A stretch of DNA of 64,000 nt from Benincasa hispida (taxonomy: Eukaryota; Streptophyta; Magnoliopsida; Cucurbitales; Cucurbitaceae), in NCBI RefSeq assembly GCF_009727055.1, contig NC_052350.1:1825758-1889757 (forward strand). Direction: 5' to 3'. Below the pieces are notes generated by a model, which did no database searches, was not told the DNA's origin, and was given only the letters and a program-made list of their open reading frames with translations. Position 1 is the stretch's first letter; every line of letters begins with the position of its first letter. Positions 52,521 through 62,135 of this stretch are shown one piece after another. A program made the position numbers and the translations under genes.

Positions 52521-53659
52521 TAATCCAACAGTCTCGACGTACTGTTTGATGCATCCGTTCAAAATCTGTAATACAAGTCTTGTAACCAACCTCTAACATG
52601 GTCTAGAAATGACATGATTGGTAATTGTCGCGCATCTTTGTTTATGCACCTGGTGAGATTTGTCATCATTTGATACCTTCTGTTACATTAGTACATCCTA
52701 GCCCACCGCTCAAGACCAATATCTTCTAGGTATTTGTGTGGACTTGGATACCCTACAAATTGACCCCAATAGTAGTTGAACACAGACTCACGACTTGCCT
52801 TAGCTACTTTGTCGAAAATATCCAAAATATCTTTATTCTTAAAATTAATTAATAAATTAGCTTTCAAGTGATGAAAGCAGATACCATGAAAGGCTTCTGG
52901 GAAGACCGTGATAATTGCCTTTTTAATGCTAGGGTGTCTATCTGACATGATAATCAAATCTCGAACTTGCCCAATTGCACATCTTAATTGCTGAAAAACC
53001 ACTCCCAAGAGTCATTAGTTTCTCCACCAGATATACCGAACATGACTGGGTATATTCGATTATTTCCATCGACCCCAATCGCAAATAGGAGTTTACCACT
53101 ATACTTACCCCTTAAATGTGTTCCATCTACAATTAAAATGGGGAGAATGCAAATTAAAAATCCCCTAATGGAATCACCAAGAGCCATGAAGATGTGCTTA
53201 GAATATTTATCTTCCTGCAAGTCATATGCAAATGTTAACCAGGATTTTCAATTTGTAAGGCTTCACCAAATTTAGGTAACTTTTTGTAGGATTCTTCTAA
53301 TAACCTCCTAACAAGCGCTAACGCTTCTTCCCTTGCCCTCCATGCCTTGTCGTAACTAAAACTCACACCATACTCTTGTTTTATATCCTTCACATTGTCC
53401 TTAAGTCTATATGAATGACTAACGTATTCAAACTTTGACTTTATTAAATGTCTGAGAACCTAACTAGAAGCTTGTCTATGATCATTAGTCAATATTTCAT
53501 TTCTACATGTGTGGACAATGTTGTACTTAGAGATCTTAAATATTTCACAAATTTTCAATTTAACGGCTCGAAGTCTCCATTTGCATTCTTCAACTAAGCA
53601 TATAACTTTGTATAATGTTATGGTCGACTTCTTCACCCTAAATTGAAAGTTACCTCTAA
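52521..53659 (-). pseudogene. MULE transposase (MuDR type), N-terminal and catalytic part
   Basis: The DNA-binding MuDR domain at 53460-53655 reads VKKSTITLYKVICLVEECKW and RLRAVKLKICEIFKISKYN, ending VHTC. The catalytic domain reads GFLICILPILIVDGTHLRGK (53100s), GVDGNNRIYPVMFGISGGE, IIMSDRHPSIKKAIITVFPE and FHHLKANLLINFKNKDI, with the two Asp of DGTHL and SDRHP expected for DDE transposases. After WARMY a TAA is followed by RRYQMMTNLTRCINKDARQL to the CACTA insertion at 52520. A frame change lies near 52990. Region 53225-53459 is broken linker. Inactive. Confidence 0.87.
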
Positions 53660-53910
53660 TTGATGAGGTACCCAATCTCATTTGTATACTTATAGACCAT
53701 TTTGGCTACATACTAAAACTTGATCCATTTTTATGTCACCACATAAAGTTAAAGTATTCATGTTATAGCCATGGATTCATTTATTGGATTTTCATAGAAG
53801 GATGCAATATCAATAGTAATTTATTGAATAAAAAATTCAACAACATTTTTATTGATAAATAGAATATGTTAATAACATTTACAAACTGCGAGTTTAGGCC
53901 ATTCCCAACA
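53660..53910 (-). repeat. Fragment of a Copia-E family LTR start
   Basis: On the minus strand it starts TGTTGGGAATGGCCTAAACT at 53910 and follows the Copia-E LTR for about 250 bases, ending inside GATGAGGTACCCAATCTC. It is inserted into the RT of Copia-F after codons GFAII. It abuts the MULE on its left. The apparent first residues of the MULE ORF (MRLGTSS) are LTR sequence. Confidence 0.82.
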
Positions 53911-54849
53911 ATAATAGCAAATCCTGATTGTGATTTCTTTATACAAACACACGAATATATTGGATTATTTTGATATCCTTCTTTCAATAAATATCCACTC
54001 AGGCAATTGTACCACATCCGTCCTGATTGTTTCAATCCATATAGTGATCTGTGTAACTTTATTGAATACCATTCCCAAGAATTTGATGTATATGTTTCAG
54101 GTACCTTAAATCCTTCGGGGATTCTCGTATAAATATTATTATGAAGAGATCCATATAAATATGTTGTGATTACATCCATAAGATGCATATCCAAACTTTT
54201 ATATACAGTCAAGCCAATTAAATATCTTAACGTAATTGCATCCACCACTGGAGAATACATCTCCTCAAAATAAATACTAGGTCTTTGTGAAAAAACTTGT
54301 GCAACTAGTCTTACTTTATATCCCTTAACCTCATTATTTTTATTTTTTTCCTCACAAATACCCATTTGTATCCCACAGGTTTAACACCTTCTGGTGTTCG
54401 AACTACTGGTCCAAAAACCTGACGTTTTGAAAGTGAGTTTAATTCTGCCTCGATTGCTTCTTTCCACCGAAGCCAATCTTTTCTATGTCGACATTCTTCA
54501 ACAGATTTTTGTTCAGGATCCTCATTTTCAGATATAATATCAAGAGCAACATTATATGCAAAAATGTTGTCAATAATTACATTAGTTCGATTCCATCTTT
54601 TTCTTGTCATGACATAGTTTATTGAAATCTCATTATTATTTTTAGGTATTTCACCTTCCTCATTAGTCATGTCAAGGATTTTTTTATGGGTATTTACATC
54701 CTCAACCAAGTCTTTTTCACTATTAATTACTTTTCGTTTTCGAGGATTTTTATCTTTGGAACCCACTGGTCTACCATGCTTTTGGCGTGTTCCAGACTTA
54801 TTAGTGGCAATTTGTTGTGTTGGGATATCAATTTTTGATGGAATGTTTG
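53911..54849 (-). pseudogene. Copia-F reverse transcriptase fragment (another copia lineage)
   Basis: The pre-RT linker at 54311-54766 (RKRKVINSEKDL, then WKEAIEAELNSLSKRQVFGP and GVKPVGYKWVFVRKK) joins after a frameshift near 54340 to GYKVRLVAQVFSQRPSIYFE, SPVVDAITLRYLIGLTVYKS, SLYGLKQSGRMWYNCLSGYL and IKKSQSGFAII. It is cut before the YVDD box by the LTR-E fragment. The sequence differs clearly from RT of A, C and E. On the right it is cut by gypsy B2 at 54850. Confidence 0.85.
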
Positions 54850-56821
54850 TGATAACTTGTAGAAATACAAGTTATTTAGGCTACCTTACTTAGATATTGC
54901 AGGTAAAAGAGAGAAAATATGCGTCGATTGTATGGATATTGGCTAAGAAATACAATAATTATAAATTATCACCAATACACCCATTAACACCATCAAGATG
55001 GTAGAAAAAGAGTATTTCAAGTCTGTTTTGTAGGAAACCAAGTCACCGCTTGCGTTCATGGCTCAAGAGAAAAAAAGATTGTCGCATTGCGCCCATCATT
55101 CAGGAATGAATAGACGATCAACGCAATGACGACGCATGCGACAATCAATTAAGAGCTTTTCGATCAACGCAACTTCAACCGCATGCGGTAATAAAAACAA
55201 CACCTCATGCGAGCACACGATCGAAAGATGCAAATGAGCAACGCAATCGCGGAGGATTTTGACAAGTGTACAACTAACTGTTGTGCATTTTCGGCGGATT
55301 GATTGCATAACAGAAAGAATATTTATTCCACCATTTTTGGAATTTCCATAACAATAAAGTGGGGACCACACTACAGAGAGTCAGAGCATTCATCTATAAA
55401 TACCCTCAGAGAATTCACTGAAAGATATACTTGATACGAGGCTATTTTGATATTTGTATATTGAGAGAGAGATTGATCTGAGTGCTGATCGAAGAAGATC
55501 CAGGAAGAAAAGAGGCAAGGCCGAGAGGTGAGTCTCCGGGCGAATCATTCCAAATCCCCACTGTGAAGCTTTGTACCTAGATCAACTCTACCGATTGAGC
55601 AAGCCTGAGCGGGAAGCTCATCCTTCCATTCACTCCATACGTCGGCAGATCGGTGTCAAGACATTGGCACTCTTCTATATCTTTTTCTAACTCTTATTCA
55701 TAAATTGTATTTCATCTTCTTAGTCTAAATCATTCACAACCATGTATCAGACACTTGATTTTATAATTAATTTTCATGATCATTTTCATTTCCTCGTTTT
55801 TGTCTATTTTCATTCCTCCATGAATCGCTTTCTCCACGATGTTTTCTTAATCCCTCGGTGATTAATATGAATTAAACAAGTAACTTAATCTATGCTAAAG
55901 AAATAAAGATGTTTAGCTAAAGCATGCAAGACGGCATCTTCACCTGTGAGAGTAGAAGTGAAGATATCATTCTGATCTGTCGAGAGAAGGTTAGAAGAAT
56001 GCGTTAACTAAAGTAAGAAGTACTTCCAGAGATGGAAGTAACCTTGCGTTCACTACGTTCGTCCCTGTTTCACCACAGAGATGTGGGAAACACGGCCAAT
56101 CACCGAGAGGTGTACGCCAAGGGAAAGCGGAACCACACTTATGTCTTTAACGCAATTAAGGAACTTGCGATGTTTATATTAATTATCCTTTCTCTTTCTG
56201 CTTTGCACATAAGCCTTGTCACCACATAACACGATTCTTTGTATAATCTTCACAGTCAGTCTCAATCTCGGTATCACGTATCATGTAACCTGTATCTTGT
56301 ATCATCATATTTTAGGTTTACTTTTATCGCACTTTACTTTTATCGCACATTTATTTTAACGCATCTTTACTTTACTACACAAATTTACTTTATCACATGT
56401 ACAAACCTCACTTTTATTAAATTGAAAACCCTCGGTCGCATATATCATGAATGTAATGCAATTAACCTAAAACAATCCCTGTGTTCGACCTCGGATCACA
56501 CCGAGAAACTTGCAGTGGAATTATACTTGGTTCCAACGCAAGGAAACTTGTGACAACGCATAGTATACTATAATATTCTCATAAATAACGCATATCTAGA
56601 AGTAGTATCGCATAAATAAAGTGTGTCTGAATAAGCATAACACAGTATCTACATTCCATTTCCATTCCAAGTCATTGAGTTTATGGTAAGATGAGCTTGT
56701 ATGATCTATCATTCATCACCATCCATATGCCTATTTAGAATCACCGCATCTTGAGCGTTGTATGACATAAGAAGCATTAAATTATTTGTAACAAGTTTAT
56801 AATTATGCATCAACAAGTTTA
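54850..56821 (+). repeat. 5' LTR of Gypsy-B2
   Basis: It spans 1972 bp, begins TGATAACTTGTAGAAATACA and ends CAACAAGTTTA, followed directly by the PBS. It is a diverged relative of the B1 LTRs (CCAATGTCTTGACAC.., CGGTAGAGCAAGCC motifs in reverse). ATCTATAAATACCCTC at about 55393 is a good TATA candidate. ORFs at 55096, 56032 and 56239 lie in the LTR and are not genes. Confidence 0.9.
55390..55405 (+). promoter_or_regulatory. Probable TATA box of the Gypsy-B2 LTR
   Basis: CATCTATAAATACCCT is found again in reverse in both B1 LTRs (AATGAGGTATTTATAGATG near 38634 and GGGGTATTTATAGATG near 30045). Conservation in three LTRs supports a core promoter. The transcription start is not mapped. Confidence 0.65.
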
Positions 56822-56839
56822 TGGCGTCGTTGCTGGGGA
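56822..56839 (+). promoter_or_regulatory. Primer binding site of Gypsy-B2
   Basis: TGGCGTCGTTGCTGGGGA, directly after the LTR, differs by two bases from the Athila-type PBS TGGCGCCGTTGCCGGGGA. Both changes fit C-to-T transitions. Confidence 0.88.
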
Positions 56840-57033
56840 TTGGTTAACGGTTATTGTTTGAGTATGTTTGTGGTATTTTGCAGGACATATCTCTTTGTAC
56901 TAGTTGTTTAACATGGAGAGCAGTCTGACGGCTTATGAGTGCTAGAGTAATCCAGAAATTCTAAGCGGACCTAGAGATCAAGTGTATTATTCGCGTAAAA
57001 GCACATCAAGGCTGAATCAAGCGGTGAAGAAGC

Positions 57034-58336
57034 ATGGCTAATCAAAATGAGGCACCTGCAGGGAATTAAAGGGAAAATTGGCCAGCGCAAGATTCCATAT
57101 TTCTTGCTGCTGACCGCAACGTTCCAATGAGAAACTATGGTGCCGGATTTCTATAACTTCTCACAAGGAATATCAAGACCAATGATTGAGGAGAATGTAA
57201 GCTTTGAAATAAGACCGATTATGCTGCAGATGATTCAGAATGTGGGTCAATTCGGAGGATTACAAGGAGAAGACCCACATGCGCATTTGACGAATTTTGT
57301 AGACATGTGCAGTGCATTCTCCATGACTGGTATGACTCAAGGAGGACTTAAGTTATATCTTTTCCCATATACATTGCGGGATAAAGCAAAGAGGTGGGCT
57401 CAATCGTTAGAGCCAGATGAGATTAACGCATGGGAACAATTGGTTGACAAGTTCATGAATAAATTCTTCCCTCCTGCCGTCAACGCAAGGAGACGGAGGG
57501 ATGAATTGAATTTTGAGCAAAAGGGTTATGAAACTTTGAGCACCGCCTGGGTGCGTTTCAAACAATTAGTGAAGAGTTGTCCGCATATCGGGATTCCCGA
57601 TAGCATTTTGATGGAGATGTTTTACAATGGCTTAGATCAAGTAATGTAAGCAGTTGCCGATGCCTCCGCAGCAGGAGAATTAATGGAAAGATCATATACA
57701 GCAGCTAAGAGCATATTAGATCGCATTTCACGACATTCTGATGAGTGGATTGATACCGGGTTTGAGGGAAGTGGTCTGGAGCAAGAAAGAGTAGAAAGTG
57801 TCGATGTGTCAACTGATACTTGGGACGGGAATCACAACCAGGGGAGCCATAGTTTCCATCAGAATAGTTATCAAGGGGATCGAGGCAACCCTCCGGTCTT
57901 CATTAATTCGGACTGTAACCCAGGTAACTCTCAAAGTATACCACCCTATGACCAACCGTTCTTATATGATACCTCTTGCAGTACCTCATCTCTGGAGACT
58001 TCACTGAAGCATTATATCGAGAAGAGCGAGGTAATTAGACAATCGCAAGCTGACTCCCTTAGAGGTTTGGAAGAGCAGATTGAACAACTTGCAATTGAGT
58101 TGAAAAATAAAGCGCCTGATACGCTGCCTAGCAGTTCAGGAGCATCGGAGCCACGAGGTAAAGAGCAATGCCATGCAGTGACATTGAGGAGTGGTAAAAC
58201 AATAGCCCCTGTGCTATCAGTACCAGATCAAACAATAAGACCAGTAGATCTAACTGTCGATGATGACCAATCAACCAGTAGTGGAAAAATTACCAGTTCA
58301 GAAGTAAGTACACCTACAAAAGATGAAGCTCCTTAA
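57034..58336 (+). pseudogene. Gypsy-B2 gag
   Basis: The start at 57034 reads MANQNEAPAGN then TAA. After a frameshift near 57140 the capsid domain is long and clear: MIEENVSFEIRPIMLQMIQN, GEDPHAHLTNFVDMCSAFSM, LFPYTLRDKAKRWAQSLEPD, FMNKFFPPAVNARRRRDELN and LMEMFYNGLDQVM. There TAA (57647-57649) replaces the Gln of relatives. The frame 57683-58336 continues RSYTAAKSILDRISRHSDEW and EKSEVIRQSQADSLRGLEEQ. The zinc knuckle seen in B1 is absent, apparently deleted near 57830. The end shows the linker QCHAVTLRSGKTI typical of Athila-type gag-pol. Confidence 0.88.
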
Positions 58337-59271
58337 GACTTGAATTCTAAATCAACCCAACCTCCAACTAATGAAACACAGCAAGAACAGGACCTCACCA
58401 AACAGTTAACTCAACAAAAAGTAAGGCGGGATCCTCCACCTTTCCTGTCCAGGCTGAAAAAGAAAGATGATAGCAAGAAATTCCAAAGGTTCCTGGACGT
58501 TCTCCAAAAATTACACATCAATATCCCCTTAATCGAAGCTCTGGAACAGATGCCGAGGTATGTAAAATTTCTCAAGGATATTCTTGCTAATAAAAGAAAG
58601 ATTGGAAAAAATGAAACAGTTGCGCTAACATATGAATGTAGTGCACTGTTTCAAAACAATATCCCCACCAAAATAAAGGACCCTGGGAGTTTTACATTGC
58701 CCTGCTCAATAGGAAGGAAGAAGGTTAGGAACGTGCTGTGCGATTTAGGGGCGAGCATAAATCTAATGCCCGTATCGATCTTTAAGAAGCTGGATATCAG
58801 CAACGCAAGACCAACCACGATCACATTACAATTGGCCGATGATCGATAATGCATCTTGAGGGAAAAATAGAGGATGTACTCATGCAAGTGGACAAGTTTA
58901 TCTTCCCAGCGAACTTTATCATATTGGATTACGAAGCTGACAAAGAAGTACTTGTCATCTTGGGTTGCCTATTTCTCGCAACAGGGCGAGCACTGATCGA
59001 TGTGCAAAAAGGAGAACTCACCATCAGAGTTGACGATCAGGAAGTGAAGTTCAACGTTTTCAATGCGTTGAAGTACCCAAGTGATATGGAGAATTGCCAA
59101 TATATTGAGGAATTACGGGAAGAACCTTGGCACGAACCCCTGGAAGAATTGAAGGAAGAGGAATCTGGAATCAGCGCAATATGAGAGGAGGATTGCGCTG
59201 GAATTCGAGTTGAATCAAATTTTGAACCACTCAAGTTATCTGAACGAATTTCACAATGCACTAAGCCATCT
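58337..59271 (+). pseudogene. Gypsy-B2 protease
   Basis: The frame 58340-58849 holds the upstream domain (RRDPPPFLSRLKKKDDSKKF, LEQMPRYVKFLKDILANKRK) and the retropepsin motif VLCDLGASINLMPVSIFKKL, D-L-G-A-S being the Athila form of D-S/T-G-A. A small deletion near 58847 shifts the frame. It continues GKIEDVLMQVDKFIFPANFI, FLATGRALIDVQKGELTIRV and VKFNVFNALKYPSD, and stops at TGA 59182. It cleaves gag-pol in intact elements. Confidence 0.88.
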
Positions 59272-61055
59272 TTGGAAGAACCACCTGTGCTAGAGTTGAA
59301 GTCGTTGCCTGTGCACCTCAAGTATACTTACTTAGGAGGCAACAACACGTTACTGGTTATTATTTCTACCTCGCTGAGTAAGGAGAAAGAAGACGCACTC
59401 ATACAGATTCTGAGAAATAACGTAAAGGCTTTAGAATGGACCTTGGCATACATTCGAGGAATCAATCCCTCGTACTGCATGCACAAGATTCGTCTGGAAG
59501 AAGGAAAGACAGGATCGATAGAAAGGCAATGTCGCTTGAACCCTACTATGAGGGAAGTAGTGAAGAAGAAATAGTGAAGTGGCTGGACGCAGGTGTCATC
59601 TACCCGATATCTGATAGTAGCTGGGTGAGCCCAATGCAGTGTGTTTCGAAGAAAGGGGGGATGATAGTCGTCACTAATGATAAAAATGAATTAATTCCCA
59701 CAAGAACGACTACGAGGTGGAGAATCTGTATGGATTATTGCAAGTTAAATTTGGCCACTAAAAAGGACCACTTCCCGCTCCCGTTCATTGATCAGATATT
59801 AGACAGACTTGCTAGGAGTGAATTCTTCTGTTTTCTTAATGGCTATTCAAGGTACAACCAGATAGCAATTGCGCCAGAGGATAGAGACAAGACAACCTTC
59901 ACGTGCCCATTTGGTACGTTTGCATTCCGACGCATGCCATTTGGACTCTGCAATGCGCCAGGCACTTTCCAACAATGTATGATGGCGATCTTTTCAGATT
60001 ACTTAGAGGAGTCAGTCGAAGTATTCATGGACGATTTTTCAGTTTTCGACAATAATTATGACTGCTGTTTAGCTAACCTCGAGAAAGTCTTGAAGAGATT
60101 TGTGGCAACAAATCTTATTCTGAATTGGGAAAAATGCTACTTTATGGTTGAAGAAGGGATTGTTCTGGGGCATAAAATCTCGAAGGCAGGATTGGAAGTC
60201 AATCAGGCGAAAATCGACGCAATTTCCAAGCTACCTCCACCAGTGAACGTGAAAACACTTAGGAGCTTTCTGGGACATGCTGGGTTTTATCGAAGATTTA
60301 TTCACAACTTCTCCTAGATCGAAAGGCCCCTAAGTGTGCTTCTTGAAGATGACCGTGAATATAATTTTGATGATGCGTGCACTGAAGCATTCAACACATT
60401 GAAAGATGCGCTCATCACCGCACCCATTCTGATCGCATCAAATTGGACGCAACCATTTGCGTTGATGTGTGATGCTAGCGGTTATGCGGTGGGCGCAGTG
60501 TTGAATTAGCGCAAGGACAAGGTATTGCATCCTATCTATTATGCGAGCAAAATGTTGAATGATGCGCAGGAGAATTATACAACCACAGAGAAGGAAATGC
60601 TCGCAGTGGTATTTGCACTGGAGAAATTCCGACAGTAATTAATCGGAACAAACGTTGTGGTGTATACCGATCACTCTGTGATCAAATATCTGATGAGAAA
60701 GAAGGATGCGAAACCAAGGCTTATACGGTGGGTGTTGCTCCTGCAAGAGTTTGATCTAGAAATCAAAGACCGGAAGGGCACTGAGAACCAAGTCGCTGAT
60801 CATTTGTTAAGATTGGAAAATGGCGAGGTTCAGGAGAAAGAAAAAGATATTGAGGAAAGATTCCCCGATGAGCTGCTGATGTCAGTAGATATTAATGTTA
60901 CCTGGTATGTGGACATTGTGAACTTCATCGTCTGTGGTCAAATACCAGATCACTATACTTACCAGCAGAAGAAGAAGCTAAGACATGACGTCAAATTTTA
61001 TTTCTGGGACGACCCATTCCTATATCGACTTGGACCTGATCACATATTAGGTTGA
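59272..61055 (+). pseudogene. Gypsy-B2 reverse transcriptase and RNase H
   Basis: The linker ELKSLPVHLKYTYLGGNNTL is followed near 59568 by a frameshift, then RT from 59436 frame: EIVKWLDAGVIYPISDSSWV, RWRICMDYCKLNLATKKDHF, FRRMPFGLCNAPGTFQQCMM and the catalytic VFMDDFSVF (F-M-D-D). The thumb KTLRSFLGHAGFYRRFIHNF ends in TAG 60315. RNase H follows in the same frame: LMCDASGYAVGAVLN, TAG 60507, IYYASKMLNDAQENYTTTEK, TAA 60636 (relatives have Tyr), then [20 protein letters not shown]. The two TAG replace Gln in relatives. The catalytic residues are intact, so decay is mainly by nonsense changes. Confidence 0.9.
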
Positions 61056-62135
61056 TGCGTTCCTGAGCACAAAGTCAAGCACATTCTGGAGTTGTGTCAT
61101 GAGTTCTTTACAGAGGACATTTTGGGGGCAACGGACTGCCAAAAGGTCCTACAGTGTGGACATTTCTGGCCAACGCTATTTAAGGATGCCCATGCCCATG
61201 TTGTGCAATGCAAAAATGCCAGAGAAGGGGAATATGTCTAAAAGAAATGAAATGTCATTGATGTCAATCTTAAAGGTTGAATATTATTGATGTTTGAGGA
61301 ATTGACTTCATGGGCCATTTCCACCACAGAAGGTCATCACTATATCTGTGGCAGTTGATTACGTATCAAAATGGGTTGAGGCCAACGCATGTGCTAAGAT
61401 GATGCGGTCACAATGGCGAAGTTTCTGAAGAAGAATATTTTGCGTGATATGGGACGCCACAGGCCTTAATCAGCGATGAGGGTCCACTTCATCAACCGTA
61501 TAATCACCAACCTGTTGACTAAATTTAACATCAGCCATAGAGTTACAACCGCTTATCACCCATAGACTAATGGGCGGACAGAGATTTCTAACCGAGAGAT
61601 CAAAACTATCATGGAGAAGGTAATCAATACCTCCAGGAAGGATTGGTCACCCAAGCTTGATGAAGCACTGTGGGCATATAGGACTGCCTATAAAACACCA
61701 ATTGGCATGTCCCCATATGCCATGGTCTTTGGAAAAGCTTGTCATCTGCCGCTCGAGTTGGAACATAAGGCGATGTGGGCATGCAAGAAACTGAAGTTTG
61801 ATTTAGCAAGTGCGGGGAAAGTTCGGAAGCTGCAACTGAACCAGCTGGTCGAATGGCGAAAGGACGCTTATGAAAATGCCAAGATCTATAAGGAGAAAAC
61901 CAAGAAGTGGCATGACGACCACATAAATGACCGGACATTCGTCAAAGGTCAACAGGTATTATTATTTAATGCATGTTTGCGATTGTTCCTAAGGAAGTTG
62001 AAGTCTCGCTGGTCTGGGCCATTCCGAATCAAGACTATCTTTCCCCACGACGCAGTGGAACTAACAACTTTAGACGGAAATAACGTATTTGAAGTCAATG
62101 GTCAACGGATTAATCCTTACATGAAGGCGACATAG
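61053..62135 (+). pseudogene. Gypsy-B2 integrase
   Basis: A TGA at 61053 replaces Arg before CVPEHKVKHILELCHEFF, the zinc-binding H-H-C-C start, continued as LFKDAHAHVVQCKNAREGEY. The core 61250-61540 is badly frame-shifted (SVAVDYVSKWVEANAC is readable). It recovers with TAYHP-TAG-TNG at 61551-61574 (Gln expected) and [20 protein letters not shown] with the catalytic Glu region. The 61611-62135 frame is the intact C-terminus: [53 protein letters not shown]. Integrase inserts the cDNA. Dead here. Confidence 0.9.

Larger units (their letters stand above)
45704..53659 (-). mobile_element. MULE (Mutator-like) element with Ulp1-like cargo, split by CACTA
   Basis: The minus-strand MuDR-type transposase lies at 53659-52521 and 47768-47141, with the CACTA element between. 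A plus-strand Ulp1-like peptidase relic at 45712-46877 faces it tail to tail. Both ends are truncated by retrotransposon sequence, so no terminal inverted repeats are visible. The combination resembles the Kaonashi type of MULE known from Arabidopsis, which carries Ulp1-like sequence. Confidence 0.75.
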
